64,000 nucleotides of DNA, from contig NZ_VTKY01000005.1 of assembly GCF_020514095.1 (NCBI RefSeq), positions 62,001-126,000 of the forward strand. The letters are read 5' to 3'. The notes beneath the pieces were generated by a model. That model saw nothing but the letters and a program-made list of their open reading frames with translations. It had not been told where the DNA came from and ran no database searches. The DNA is from Synechococcus sp. MU1643. Its GTDB lineage: Bacteria > Cyanobacteriota > Cyanobacteriia > PCC-6307 > Cyanobiaceae. The translations under genes were made by a program, and so were the position numbers. This document shows positions 8,313-17,836 of the stretch, one piece after another (position 1 is the first letter of the stretch; each line of letters starts with the position of its first letter).

Positions 8313-8867
8313 ATGCCTGCAGGATTCCAATCCACCCTCCTGCTGACTGTTCTGCTGGCGATTGGTCTGGTGTTCTTTCTGCGTGCAGCCAGCAAAGACC
8401 GAACCACAGTGGTGGACGTGATGTCCCCCCAACCCCCCATCACCGTGCTCGATGGGCTCAGTACCTGGCTGGAAGACCGCGGTTGGAGCCAAGATGGCGG
8501 CGATGCAGAGCGGCAGGTGCTCCGCTTCAAGGGGAAAGTGGCCTCCAGCCAATCCCTAGCCGTGTTGCTGTCAGGACTGGCGGCCATTGGCTCCGCCTGC
8601 TTCAGTTTGGTCCTGCGGCAGCTGGCACCTCAACTGCACTGGTGGCCTCTTCTGCTGATCGGCTTGGGCCCTTTGGCAGGCGCCCTCTACACGCGACGAG
8701 CAGCTCGCACAGAAGCCCTGGAGCTGCAATTGCTACCGGCCCCCGAGGGAAAGGGCAGCGCCATTCGCCTACGGGCCCATCGGGACGAATTGATCGCCAT
8801 CGAACTGGAACTGGCTGAGACCCTGCAACTCGCCAGTGATGGGTCCCTGCTCTCCTCCCCGATCTGA
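8313..8867 (+). CDS. CCB2/CCB4-like cytochrome b6f cofactor-assembly protein
   Basis: The 184-residue product has one N-terminal membrane helix (about residues 7-23, followed by RAASKDRTT) and a hairpin of two more (about 80-100 and 107-125), the pattern of the cyanobacterial 'cofactor assembly of complex C subunit B' family (formerly DUF2930), which in algae and plants helps attach heme ci to cytochrome b6. I recognise the FFLRAASKDRT signature; the function is inferred from that family. It is followed by the next gene after three bases, so the two are probably cotranscribed. Confidence 0.6.
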   Translation: MPAGFQSTLLLTVLLAIGLVFFLRAASKDRTTVVDVMSPQPPITVLDGLSTWLEDRGWSQDGGDAERQVLRFKGKVASSQSLAVLLSGLAAIGSACFSLVLRQLAPQLHWWPLLLIGLGPLAGALYTRRAARTEALELQLLPAPEGKGSAIRLRAHRDELIAIELELAETLQLASDGSLLSSPI

Positions 8868-8870
8868 ACC

Positions 8871-9716
8871 ATGCGTCTGCCGGCCTGGATGCAACGCCGT
8901 CGCTTTGCCTCAGGGCTTGCCATCACAGGCCTGTCGCTGGCAACCCTCGCGATGACCAAAGCTGCGGAACAACACAACTGGCTTGGCACACCCGAGGCCA
9001 GCAACGAACCAGCAGAGCAACCCGCACCGGAACAGCCAGACCCCTGTCCCTCGCCTGCCACGCCAGACCCCCTGCTGGGTCCACGCACGAAGAAACCCGG
9101 GAGCTGGGTCGGCCGTAGCCCTGTTCAAACCAACCTGCCGATCGTCGTTATGGCAGGGCACGCCGACTCCCAGGGCACCGCCAGTCCAGGAACCCCGGGA
9201 TATGCCGTGGATCAGCAGAAGCGACCGCCGATGCAACCGGGCATTCGCGATGAGCTGTTCTGGAACCGCCAGGTTCAGGCCGCTGTGGTGAGCCAAGGCC
9301 AAGCCCGTGGCTTGAACATCCGCGCCTACACCCCTCCTTCCATCAGCATCGCGAACGACGACGACCCCAGCACCAACTGGTCGAAAGCCAAAGTGTTTTC
9401 GGAGCGTGGTGAATACGTTCTGGAGATCCATTTCGATGCCTATCAGCCCCATGGCTTCGGCTCCGGTCTGATTCCTGTGCTCGCGAATGTGCGTGAACTG
9501 AACCTCGTCGATGAAAGCCTGGCCGAGGCATTTGGGCGCTACCCACGATTTTTCCGAGGAGGCCTTGGCGGTCCGCGTCGCGGCATCGGAATTCTTGAAA
9601 TCGCCATGCTTAAGCCCCCCCTCGAGACGAACCTGAGAGATCCGAGCTCAAGGGAGCACACGGTGAACTGCCTGGCCGAGCGCGTGGTGAATGCACTCGT
9701 CCAAGGCGTCAGTTAG
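8871..9716 (+). CDS. Exported N-acetylmuramoyl-L-alanine amidase-like protein
   Basis: The 281-residue protein has an Arg-rich signal region ([15 protein letters not shown], hydrophobic to about residue 32), then a Pro/Glu/Gln-rich linker (40-75). The folded part carries His97 (MAGHADSQG), Glu128 (RDELFW), His187 (EIHFDAY) and Glu243 (ILEIAMLK), matching the H-E-H-E zinc/catalytic order of Amidase_3 enzymes. Some genomes call such genes 'dehydrogenase', for which I see no support. It may cleave peptidoglycan stems or a related amide. The 3' end overlaps convergent hemF by four bases. Confidence 0.6.
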   Translation: MRLPAWMQRRRFASGLAITGLSLATLAMTKAAEQHNWLGTPEASNEPAEQPAPEQPDPCPSPATPDPLLGPRTKKPGSWVGRSPVQTNLPIVVMAGHADSQGTASPGTPGYAVDQQKRPPMQPGIRDELFWNRQVQAAVVSQGQARGLNIRAYTPPSISIANDDDPSTNWSKAKVFSERGEYVLEIHFDAYQPHGFGSGLIPVLANVRELNLVDESLAEAFGRYPRFFRGGLGGPRRGIGILEIAMLKPPLETNLRDPSSREHTVNCLAERVVNALVQGVS

Positions 9717-10801
9717 TTGATCGCGCCATGGGGGCGGCAACGCTCATCAAGCGAGTCATCACCGAGCCAATCCTGAGGCTTGGTGAACAGTTCGGTTAGC
9801 AGGGACTCCCGTGATCCAGCCTCAGCGGTGTAGCCGTACTCCCAACGCGCCAGCGGGGGAAGAGACATCAAGATCGACTCTGTCCGTCCATTGGTCTGCA
9901 GGCCAAAAATCGTGCCGCGGTCCCAAACCAGGTTGAACTCCACATAACGACCCCGGCGATAGAGCTGAAAGTCCCTCTCGCGATCGCCATAGGCCATCGG
10001 ATGACGCTTCTCCACGATGGGGGCATAGGCCGGAAGGAAGGCTCTGCCGTTGGCCTGCCCCAAGGAGAACAGCTGCTCCCAACTCAACGGGCGTGCTCCC
10101 AAACGGGCTGACACCTGAGCCGCAGGACCGGAGGGATCCTGGCCCTTGTAGATCGTGCCGTTGGCATCTTGGTAGTCGTAAAAGATGCCGCCCACGCCGC
10201 GGGTTTCATCGCGGTGCTTCAAATAGAAGTACTCATCGCACCAGGGCTTGAATACCTTGTGCAGATCCGGGTGAACCGAATCACAGGCCGCCTGATGGGT
10301 GCGATGGAAGTGACGTGCGTCGTCGAGGAAGGGGTAGTAGGGGGTCAGGTCAGCACCCCCGCCAAACCACCACACAGGGCCAGCCTCGAAATAGCGGTAG
10401 TTGAGGTGAACCGTCGGGATGTAGGGATTGCGCGGATGCAGCACCATCGAGGTTCCCGTGGCGAACCATGGATGCCCCTTCGCTTCCGGACGCTGCTTGA
10501 GAATCGACGGGGGCAGTTCTTCTCCCTGAACCTCAGAGAAATTCACGCCGCCTTGTTCGAAGACGCGGCCCTCACGCATCACCCGGGAGCGCCCCCCACC
10601 CCCTTCAGGCCTGACCCAACTTTCTTCAACGAAGCGACCTTCACCATCAAGCGCTTCAAGGCCCGCACAGATTTCGTCCTGCAGCCCCATCACCATCGCC
10701 CGGGCCCGCTCTCTGGAATCGCTGGGGGGCAGTTCAAGGGGAGCCTTGCTGACACCCACGTCCTGGCGTCCGAGGACGCGGCGAATCAGGGAGCGAACCA
10801 T
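9713..10801 (-). CDS. hemF: Oxygen-dependent coproporphyrinogen III oxidase
   Basis: HemF oxidatively decarboxylates coproporphyrinogen III to protoporphyrinogen IX, supplying heme and chlorophyll. The 362-residue protein has the family signatures [42 protein letters not shown] and [20 protein letters not shown]. Its N-terminus is ~20 residues longer than the conserved core. It is divergent from mrp with about 106 nt between start codons. No HemN is seen in the window. Confidence 0.96.
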   Translation of the reverse strand: MVRSLIRRVLGRQDVGVSKAPLELPPSDSRERARAMVMGLQDEICAGLEALDGEGRFVEESWVRPEGGGGRSRVMREGRVFEQGGVNFSEVQGEELPPSILKQRPEAKGHPWFATGTSMVLHPRNPYIPTVHLNYRYFEAGPVWWFGGGADLTPYYPFLDDARHFHRTHQAACDSVHPDLHKVFKPWCDEYFYLKHRDETRGVGGIFYDYQDANGTIYKGQDPSGPAAQVSARLGARPLSWEQLFSLGQANGRAFLPAYAPIVEKRHPMAYGDRERDFQLYRRGRYVEFNLVWDRGTIFGLQTNGRTESILMSLPPLARWEYGYTAEAGSRESLLTELFTKPQDWLGDDSLDERCRPHGAIN

Positions 10802-10907
10802 GTGTCAGAGACTGGAGACATCGAAACCTAACCAGGTCACCCCAGACCTGGACAAGCATCCGTCAGGGACTGTCACGGGCGGCGCCCCTAGGATCCAGCT
10901 TGCCTTG

Positions 10908-11993
10908 ATGAAACGGATGACCCCGGTCGAGCAGGCCAACCAAGCCCTCCAGCAAGTCAAAGATGCCGGCAGTGGCAAAACGGCCCTGGAGCTCGGCTGG
11001 ATTGAACAGATCCGCATCACCCCGCCGCGGGCAGTGTTTCGCCTCAGCCTTCCAGGCTTCGCCCAAAGCCAGCGTGACCGCATCGTGGTCGAGGCACGGG
11101 GCGCTCTGATGGGGCTCGATGGCATTGAGGACGTGCAGATCGAGATCGGTCAACCGCCAAGCGAGGGAGGTATTGGCCACGCCGGCCATGGTCAGCCGGC
11201 TGAACGCCAGTCGATTCCCGGTGTCCGCCAGGTGATTGCGGTGAGCAGCGGCAAGGGCGGTGTCGGCAAAAGCACCGTCGCCGTCAATCTGGCCTGCGCT
11301 CTCGCCCAGTCCGGCCTGCGGGTGGGACTCCTTGACGCCGATATTTACGGGCCAAACGCACCCACCATGCTGGGCGTCGCAGACCAAACGCCGGAGGTGC
11401 AGGGCAGCGGCGATCAGCAGCGGATCGTCCCGATCGAGACCTGCGGCATCGCCATGGTGTCAATGGGTCTGCTGATCGACGATCACCAACCTGTGATCTG
11501 GCGAGGCCCGATGCTCAACGGCATCATTCGGCAGTTCCTGTATCAGGCCGAATGGGGCGAGAGGGACGTTCTCATCGTTGACCTGCCACCCGGCACCGGT
11601 GATGCACAACTCTCCCTGGCCCAAGCAGTGCCGATGGCCGGTGTTGTGATCGTGACCACCCCACAACAGGTGTCGCTGCAGGATGCGCGTCGGGGTCTCT
11701 CCATGTTCCGGCAGATGGGCATTCCCATCCTCGGCGTGGTGGAAAACATGAGCGCCTTCATACCCCCAGACCGTCCTGACTGCAGCTACGCCCTCTTCGG
11801 CAGTGGCGGCGGCGCCCAACTCGCCGCGGACTACGACGTTCCCCTCTTGGCTCAGATCCCCATGGAAATGCCTGTGCAGGAAGGCGGTGACACGGGGCGA
11901 CCGATCGTGATCAACCGCAGCGACTCCGCCAGCGCCGCCGAGTTCAAGGGCCTCGCTGAAGCTGTGCTCAAGGCCGTCACCCAGCCCGTCTGA
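10908..11993 (+). CDS. mrp: Mrp/NBP35-family P-loop ATPase (Fe-S carrier type)
   Basis: The 361-residue protein has an N-terminal MIP18/DUF59-like domain (about 1-85) and a ParA/MinD-type ATPase domain with deviant P-loop SSGKGGVGKSTVAVNLA (about 113-129), DADIYGPN and DVLIVDLPPGTGDAQ. Members bind and transfer Fe-S clusters. The C-terminal CxxC seen in many Mrp proteins is not present here (only a single Cys in RPDCSYALFG), a variation I have seen associated with plant and cyanobacterial forms. The start is ATG 10908 or 10917. rodA follows after two bases. Confidence 0.9.
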   Translation: MKRMTPVEQANQALQQVKDAGSGKTALELGWIEQIRITPPRAVFRLSLPGFAQSQRDRIVVEARGALMGLDGIEDVQIEIGQPPSEGGIGHAGHGQPAERQSIPGVRQVIAVSSGKGGVGKSTVAVNLACALAQSGLRVGLLDADIYGPNAPTMLGVADQTPEVQGSGDQQRIVPIETCGIAMVSMGLLIDDHQPVIWRGPMLNGIIRQFLYQAEWGERDVLIVDLPPGTGDAQLSLAQAVPMAGVVIVTTPQQVSLQDARRGLSMFRQMGIPILGVVENMSAFIPPDRPDCSYALFGSGGGAQLAADYDVPLLAQIPMEMPVQEGGDTGRPIVINRSDSASAAEFKGLAEAVLKAVTQPV

Positions 11994-11995
11994 CG

Positions 11996-13234
11996 ATGTT
12001 CAGCCGACGTGACCGCCGCAGATCGCACCGGGAGTGGGTGCTCTGGGGTGTTCCGCTCGGCATGATCACCATCTCAGGGGTGCTGATCGCCAGCACCCAA
12101 CGCCAGGCAGACTATGCCGACTGGTATCACCACTGGATCACCGCGGCATTCGGAGTGCTGCTGGCGCTGGGACTGGAGCGGCTGCCCCTGCAGCGTCTCC
12201 GACCTCTTTTGATGACCGTCTACGCCCTCACAGTAATCAGCCTTGTGGCGGTGCGCGTGATTGGAACCACAGCGCTGGGCGCCCAACGCTGGATCAGCAT
12301 TGGCGGGGTTCATGTTCAGCCATCGGAATTCGCCAAGATCGCGGCGATCCTGCTCGTGGCAGCGGTGTTGTCGCGACACCCGGTGGAACGACCGATTGAT
12401 CTGATACGCCCGCTCGGGGTGATTGCGGTGCCTTGGCTGCTGGTGTTCATCCAGCCTGATCTCGGCACATCGCTCGTGTTCGGCGCCCTGATGCTCACGA
12501 TGCTCTATTGGTCGGGGATGCCGATCGAATGGGTGATTCTGTTGTTATCACCCCTGATGACAGCCCTGCTCTCAGGCCTTCTCCCCTGGGCCATGGGCCT
12601 CTGGATCCCGCTGATGGTGGTTCTTGCATACCGCTCCCTGCCCTGGAAACGGCTGGCGGCGACAGCCACCCTGGCTGTTCACGGCGCCATGGCGGCTGTG
12701 ACGCCATGGCTCTGGATGAATGGTCTGAAGGATTATCAACGGGACCGTTTGGTGCTGTTCCTCGACCCCAGTCAGGATCCATTGGGCGGGGGCTATCACC
12801 TGCTCCAGAGCACCGTGGGCATTGGTTCAGGCGGCGTCTTGGGCACAGGTCTTCTTCAAGGACAACTGACCAAACTTCGTTTCATCCCTGAACAGCACAC
12901 CGATTTCATCTTCAGCGCCCTGGGCGAGGAAACCGGATTTGTTGGCTGTCTTCTGGTGGTTCTTGGCTTCGCCGCCTTGATGGCACGGTTGCTCCAGATC
13001 GCGCGCAATGCCCGCACCGACTTCGAATCACTCGTGGTGATCGGGATCGGCACGATGCTGATGTTCCAGGTGGTGGTCAACATCTTCATGACCATCGGCC
13101 TGGGCCCCGTCACAGGAATCCCCCTGCCCTTCCTCAGTTATGGGCGCTCAGCCATGGTGGTGAACTTCATCGCGCTCGGCCTCTGCCTTTCGGTGGTCCG
13201 GCAAAGCCGTCGCTCCTTCGCGCAACTCCGTTGA
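11996..13234 (+). CDS. rodA: Rod-shape SEDS glycosyltransferase RodA
   Basis: The 412-residue protein is a polytopic membrane protein with about ten hydrophobic segments, of the RodA/FtsW/SpoVE (SEDS) family that polymerises lipid II for side-wall growth. Signatures include IQPDLGTSLVFGALM, GSGGVLGTGLLQGQLTKL, FIPEQHTDFIFSALGEETGF and GPVTGIPLPFLSYG. Conserved Asp in EQHTDF-EE region is retained. It starts two bases after mrp and its stop overlaps the TTG of the next gene. Confidence 0.94.
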   Translation: MFSRRDRRRSHREWVLWGVPLGMITISGVLIASTQRQADYADWYHHWITAAFGVLLALGLERLPLQRLRPLLMTVYALTVISLVAVRVIGTTALGAQRWISIGGVHVQPSEFAKIAAILLVAAVLSRHPVERPIDLIRPLGVIAVPWLLVFIQPDLGTSLVFGALMLTMLYWSGMPIEWVILLLSPLMTALLSGLLPWAMGLWIPLMVVLAYRSLPWKRLAATATLAVHGAMAAVTPWLWMNGLKDYQRDRLVLFLDPSQDPLGGGYHLLQSTVGIGSGGVLGTGLLQGQLTKLRFIPEQHTDFIFSALGEETGFVGCLLVVLGFAALMARLLQIARNARTDFESLVVIGIGTMLMFQVVVNIFMTIGLGPVTGIPLPFLSYGRSAMVVNFIALGLCLSVVRQSRRSFAQLR

Positions 13235-14580
13235 CCGGGCCATCCTTCACCGACCTGCGGCAACGACTGGCGCAGGACGTGCCCCAAGGCCGCTGCGATG
13301 AGATTGGTGTCCGGCGGCTTTGGTGGGCTGCTCTGGAAACCCTGCAACAGAATCTGCTCGAGCAGGGCATTGAAGGCGGGATCTGGCTGGCTGCACCCCT
13401 GCCGGCTCTCTACGAACCGGAGTTGCTCAAACATCTGCAGGGATGGGTGTGGGCTCCAGATCAACTGGACCAACTGAGTCCGCATCCAACGGCACTGCCG
13501 GGGCGGTCCAGCAGCGATGAGCACGGCCCCCTGCGGGGTTTTCAACGCTTGTCCCTGCGCCCCGATGACGGGGATGACCCCCTGCTGCTGGTGATCACGC
13601 CCGAGGTCCAGGTGGCCCTTGCCCTGCATGGACCAGTCCAGAAGCGTCAGCTGCTGATGCGTTGCGACCCAGCAACGCTCAGTGATGTTCTGGTTCAGCT
13701 GGGGCGGCGGCTGGAGCACCAGTCACCAGCCCAGGCCGAGCAGCTGCGCAAGGCACTCGAATCAATCGGCTCCCTCCAGAGCAATGGAGCCTGGTCAGAA
13801 CAGTTCTGGCCGCGGCTCACCGAGCGGCTCACCGGCACAGCCCCCGGGCTGATGCTGCAACCCATCCAGGCTGAGCGCCCACCGGAAGCTCCCAGCCATG
13901 GAGATCTGAATTTGCTGGAAGCGATCACCCATGAGGTGCGAACACCTCTGGCAACGATCAGAACACTGATCCGGTCTTTGCTGCGGCGAAAGGATCTGGC
14001 CGATGTCGTTGTGAATCGCTTGCGGCAGATCGATGTGGAATGCAGCGAGCAGATCGACCGATTTGGCCTGATCTTCCATGCCGCTGAACTGCAACGGGAA
14101 CCCAATGAAGCCAATCTGGCCCGCACGGATTTGCAGGCCATGCTGAGCGCCCTTGCGCCCAGCTGGACGGAGCAGCTGGATCGTCGCGGGATCGCCCTGG
14201 AACTAGATCTCACCGCTGACCTCCCGGCCATCCTCAGTGACTCCCGGCGACTGGAACCGATGCTCGGAGGTCTGATCGACCGCAGCACCAGGGGACTCCC
14301 CTCCGGCAGTCAGCTCACCCTTCACCTCCAGGCAGCGGGTCCGCGGGTGAAGCTTCAACTGCATGTGGAGCATCCCGACAGGAGCCAGACCGCGGAGGCC
14401 GGCCCGGCTCCCCAGCGCGAGGACGTGGGGACCGTCCTGAGCTGGGATCCCAGCACCGGAAGCCTGCAATTAAGCCAGGATGCGACCCGGCAGATGATGG
14501 CCAGCCTGGGGGGCCGCTATCAGCCCAGGCGAGACCGCGACATCACCATTTTCTTCCCGGTGCACATCCCCGGAGAGTGA
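13231..14580 (+). CDS. Histidine-kinase-like protein with degenerate ATPase domain
   Basis: The 449-residue protein has no membrane segment. Residues 1-165 form an uncharacterised sensor-like region, residues 226-290 a HisKA dimerisation domain with the H-box AITHEVRTPLATIR (His234), and residues 295-445 sit where the HATPase_c domain belongs. That last part lacks clear ATP-binding boxes: the N-box position reads MLGGLIDRSTRG, with no N-box asparagines, and no DxGxG G1 box is visible. It may be a non-catalytic partner that receives phosphate or acts in a complex. The TTG start overlaps the rodA stop (TTGA), so it belongs to the mrp-rodA unit. Confidence 0.72.
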   Translation: MTGPSFTDLRQRLAQDVPQGRCDEIGVRRLWWAALETLQQNLLEQGIEGGIWLAAPLPALYEPELLKHLQGWVWAPDQLDQLSPHPTALPGRSSSDEHGPLRGFQRLSLRPDDGDDPLLLVITPEVQVALALHGPVQKRQLLMRCDPATLSDVLVQLGRRLEHQSPAQAEQLRKALESIGSLQSNGAWSEQFWPRLTERLTGTAPGLMLQPIQAERPPEAPSHGDLNLLEAITHEVRTPLATIRTLIRSLLRRKDLADVVVNRLRQIDVECSEQIDRFGLIFHAAELQREPNEANLARTDLQAMLSALAPSWTEQLDRRGIALELDLTADLPAILSDSRRLEPMLGGLIDRSTRGLPSGSQLTLHLQAAGPRVKLQLHVEHPDRSQTAEAGPAPQREDVGTVLSWDPSTGSLQLSQDATRQMMASLGGRYQPRRDRDITIFFPVHIPGE

Positions 14581-14682
14581 TTGGTTTGTTGACGGGTGTG
14601 AAGCTTGCTTTCGGAGGTCAAAACAGGCACCAATGACGGTGCTACTTTCCAGCCATAACGGCTCTTGTGGATTTTTTCAGCC

Positions 14683-15114
14683 ATGGCAGCAACGGCGTTG
14701 AACGGTCAACTTCCCCAGCACATCGCCAGTACGGGCGGCCTTCTTAATTCAGCGGAGACCGAAGAGAAATACGCGATCACCTGGACCAGCAAGACTGAGC
14801 AGGCTTTTGAGCTCCCCACAGGTGGCGCCGCTCTGATGAATTCAGGCGAAAACCTGATGTATTTCGCTCGCAAGGAACAGTGCCTCGCCCTCGGCACCCA
14901 GCTGCGCACGAAGTTCAAGCCCCGGATCGAGGACTACAAGATCTACCGCATTTTCCCCGGTGGTGACACTGAGTTCCTGCATCCCAAGGATGGTGTGTTC
15001 TCCGAGAAGGTGAACGAAGGTCGCACCATGGTGGGCCACAACCCCCGTCGCATTGGCCAAAACGTCAACCCCGCCAATATCAAGTTCAGCGGCCGCAACA
15101 CCTTCGACGCCTGA
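14683..15114 (+). CDS. psaD: Photosystem I reaction center subunit II
   Basis: PsaD is the stromal-side photosystem I subunit that docks ferredoxin and stabilises PsaC. The 143-residue protein has the invariant blocks [35 protein letters not shown] and [18 protein letters not shown]. An in-frame upstream start (14665) would add six residues without conservation. It lies alone between the histidine-kinase-like gene and a perfect palindrome; the promoter should be in the ~100 nt upstream, where I cannot point to a certain -10 or RpaB site. Confidence 0.98.
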   Translation: MAATALNGQLPQHIASTGGLLNSAETEEKYAITWTSKTEQAFELPTGGAALMNSGENLMYFARKEQCLALGTQLRTKFKPRIEDYKIYRIFPGGDTEFLHPKDGVFSEKVNEGRTMVGHNPRRIGQNVNPANIKFSGRNTFDA

Positions 15115-15120
15115 TTCCTT

Positions 15121-15170
15121 ATCGCAGCCGAGACCCCGGAGATCATGATCTCCGGGGTCTCGGCTGCGAT
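15121..15170. repeat. Perfect 50-bp palindrome between psaD and trpE
   Basis: The sequence reads identically on both strands over 50 bases: 25-base arm starting ATCGCAGCCGAGACCCCGGA, then its exact complement. As RNA it would form a very stable hairpin. No T tract follows on the plus strand, so it is not a textbook intrinsic terminator. It begins six bases after the psaD stop and ends nine bases before the trpE ATG, filling the gap. Confidence 0.95.
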
Positions 15171-15179
15171 GATCAGGTC

Positions 15180-16697
15180 ATGTTCAGTCCCGATCGCGAC
15201 GCCTTTCATCAGGCAGTTTGTAGTGGTGCCAACCTGATTCCTCTGGCTCAGAGCTGGCCCGCAGATCTTGAAACACCCCTCACCACCTGGATCAAGGCGG
15301 GTGACGGAAGACCTCCAGGCGTGCTGCTGGAGTCTGTCGAGGGTGGTGAAACCCTGGGCCGTTGGAGTGTGATCGCCTGTGATCCTCTCTGGACGGCGTC
15401 AGCTCGGAACGATCGTCTGACGCGCACCTGGCGCGACGGTCGTGAAGAGACGTTGAACGGCAATCCATTCGAATCCCTGCGCGACTGCCTCGCGCCTTAC
15501 TCCTGCGTCAACCTGCCGGGCCTCCCTCCGCTTGGACAGCTATATGGCGTTTGGGGCTACGAACTGATCCAGTGGATCGAACCCACCGTCGCTGTTCACC
15601 CTCGGGCTGCTGCCGATCCCCCGGATGGGATCTGGATGTTGATGGACGCGATCCTGATCTTTGATCAGGTGAAACGACAGATCACCGCCGTCGCCTTCGG
15701 CGACCTCTCTAACGGAGCGGATGAGGAGCAGGCCTGGCAAACCGCTATCGGACGGATCGAGGCCCTGCGCCAGCGGATGGACGCACCTCTGCCAGCCGTC
15801 AAACCACTGACCTGGGACGCGAAAAGCACAGAGCTTCCCGCTGTGTGCTCCAACCGCAGCCGCGATGAATTCAAAGCAGCCGTCGACACCGCCAAGGAAC
15901 ACATCGCAGCCGGCGATGTGTTCCAACTGGTGATCAGTCAGCGCCTGGAAACCGAGGTGCCTCAATCATCCCTGGAGCTGTATCGCAGTTTGCGGATGGT
16001 GAATCCATCCCCGTACATGGCGTTCTTCGACTTTGGGGACTGGCAACTGATTGGCTCCAGTCCAGAGGTGATGGTTCAGGCCGAACCGGCTGCTGATGGC
16101 ATCCACGCCAGCCTGCGGCCCATCGCCGGAACTCGGCCCCGCGGCGCCACGCCCCTAGAGGATCGCGAGCTGGAAGCTGACCTGCTGGCCGATCCCAAGG
16201 AACGGGCTGAGCACGTGATGCTTGTTGATCTGGGCCGGAATGACCTCGGCAGGGTCTGTCAGCCCGGAAGCGTGGCGGTGCAAGACCTGATGGTGATCGA
16301 GCGCTACTCCCACGTGATGCACATCGTCAGCCAAGTCGAAGGACGCCTTGGCCCGAAGCACGATGTGTGGGATCTGCTGATGGCGGCTTTTCCCGCCGGC
16401 ACCGTCAGCGGAGCACCGAAAATCCGTGCGATGCAACTCATCCATGATCTTGAGCCCGATGCGCGTGGCCCCTATTCCGGGGTCTACGGATCCGTTGATC
16501 TGGCAGGGGCCCTCAACACGGCGATCACGATCCGCACCATGGTGGTGCAACCACGCGATGGCGGAGGATGCCGGGTGAAAGTGCAGGCCGGGGCAGGCGT
16601 TGTTGCCGATTCACAGCCGACGGCAGAGTTTGAGGAAACCCTGAACAAAGCCCGGGGAATGCTGACTGCACTCGCTTGCCTGAATCCACCGGAATGA
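15180..16697 (+). CDS. trpE: Anthranilate synthase component I
   Basis: TrpE makes anthranilate from chorismate, with ammonia from TrpG (not in this window). The 505-residue protein shows the tryptophan feedback motif LLES at VLLESVEGGETLGRWS, and the catalytic blocks QLVISQRLE, RPIAGTRPRG, ERAEHVMLVDLGRNDLGRV, GTVSGAPKIRAMQLI and GPYSGVYG. The ATG is only nine bases after the 50-bp palindrome. The stop overlaps the gshA ATG as ATGA, so trpE and gshA are translationally coupled. Confidence 0.96.
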   Translation: MFSPDRDAFHQAVCSGANLIPLAQSWPADLETPLTTWIKAGDGRPPGVLLESVEGGETLGRWSVIACDPLWTASARNDRLTRTWRDGREETLNGNPFESLRDCLAPYSCVNLPGLPPLGQLYGVWGYELIQWIEPTVAVHPRAAADPPDGIWMLMDAILIFDQVKRQITAVAFGDLSNGADEEQAWQTAIGRIEALRQRMDAPLPAVKPLTWDAKSTELPAVCSNRSRDEFKAAVDTAKEHIAAGDVFQLVISQRLETEVPQSSLELYRSLRMVNPSPYMAFFDFGDWQLIGSSPEVMVQAEPAADGIHASLRPIAGTRPRGATPLEDRELEADLLADPKERAEHVMLVDLGRNDLGRVCQPGSVAVQDLMVIERYSHVMHIVSQVEGRLGPKHDVWDLLMAAFPAGTVSGAPKIRAMQLIHDLEPDARGPYSGVYGSVDLAGALNTAITIRTMVVQPRDGGGCRVKVQAGAGVVADSQPTAEFEETLNKARGMLTALACLNPPE

Positions 16698-17836
16698 CAG
16701 CGCAACCCCTTCTGCTGAAAGGCTTCGAGGTTGAACTGTTCACCGGTCAAACCAACGGAGCCAACGTGGGCGTCGCTCCCGACGTGGCCAGGGAACTGCC
16801 TGGCTTCGTGACAGAACCGGACTGTCGCAATCTCGAATACATCACCGACCCGATCCGGGATTACGCCGAACTGCCCGAGGCGCTGCTTTCTCCCCGGCGG
16901 ACGCTGCGGCGGTGGCTGCAGGAACGGGAGCTAACGCTTCTCCCCGGCAGCACCATGAGCCTGGGTAACAGCAGCCGATTCGAACGCTCCGACCCCGACA
17001 ACGCCTATCACGCGCTGATTGAACAGCTGTATGGCACCAGGGTCGTGACAGCCAGCATTCACATCAACCTCGGAATCACAGATCTCGACTGGTTGTTTGC
17101 AGCGGTCCGGCTCGTGCGCTGCGAAGCAGCTCTGCTGCTCGCCCTGAGTGCCAGTTCCCCCTTTTTGGATGGGCGCAGCACCAACCACCACTCCCAGCGA
17201 TGGCACCAATTCCCCATAACGCCGCCTGCAGTTCCTCTCTTTAGGGATCACGGGCACTACATCCAGTGGGTGGAGGAGCAACTGGCCACGGGTGCCATGC
17301 GCAACGAGCGTCACCTGTGGACGTCCGTTCGGCCGAATGGTCCGCAGCGCCCCTACGACCTCAACCGGTTGGAGTTACGGATCTGTGATCTGGTCACCAA
17401 TCCCCATGAGCTGCTGGCGATCACCTGTCTGCTGGAGCTGAGGCTGCTGGCCCTCAAGAACAACATCGAAAGCCTCGATCCGCTCTGCAGCAGCTCCCTG
17501 TCCGCTGACGAACTGGTCCAACTGGCCGACAGCAATGACGCCGCCGTCGCCCGATCCAGCCTGAACGCTGAACTCCGGCATTGGCAAGATGGCCGTGCCA
17601 TCACTTGCAAGGACTGGCTGCTGGAGCTGATTGATCAGATGGCTCCCCTGGCCGAATCGCTCCAGCTCAGCGCCTGCTTGAGGCCCTTGCATGGCCTGCT
17701 GGCCGATGGGAATCAGGCCATGCGCTGGGAAACGGCGCTTGGCCAAGGCCAATCCATCGAAGACCTTCTTCAAGCAGGCATCAAGCGGATGGAGGAGGAG
17801 GAACGGATCTCCACCGGGGAAGCCTGTTTGGGATGA
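16694..17836 (+). CDS. gshA: Glutamate--cysteine ligase, cyanobacterial type
   Basis: GshA joins glutamate and cysteine, the first step of glutathione synthesis. The 380-residue protein matches the cyanobacterial class ([58 protein letters not shown]). I chose ATG 16694, which overlaps the trpE stop, rather than an ATG 18 nt upstream inside trpE. The 3' end overlaps ppc by four bases. Confidence 0.93.
   Translation: MTAQPLLLKGFEVELFTGQTNGANVGVAPDVARELPGFVTEPDCRNLEYITDPIRDYAELPEALLSPRRTLRRWLQERELTLLPGSTMSLGNSSRFERSDPDNAYHALIEQLYGTRVVTASIHINLGITDLDWLFAAVRLVRCEAALLLALSASSPFLDGRSTNHHSQRWHQFPITPPAVPLFRDHGHYIQWVEEQLATGAMRNERHLWTSVRPNGPQRPYDLNRLELRICDLVTNPHELLAITCLLELRLLALKNNIESLDPLCSSSLSADELVQLADSNDAAVARSSLNAELRHWQDGRAITCKDWLLELIDQMAPLAESLQLSACLRPLHGLLADGNQAMRWETALGQGQSIEDLLQAGIKRMEEEERISTGEACLG

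Noticed and set aside
9981-9988. GCGATCGC octamers (HIP1) here and near 59379
   Set aside because: I found only these two by eye; freshwater cyanobacteria have roughly one per kilobase or so, so this is not an enriched element.
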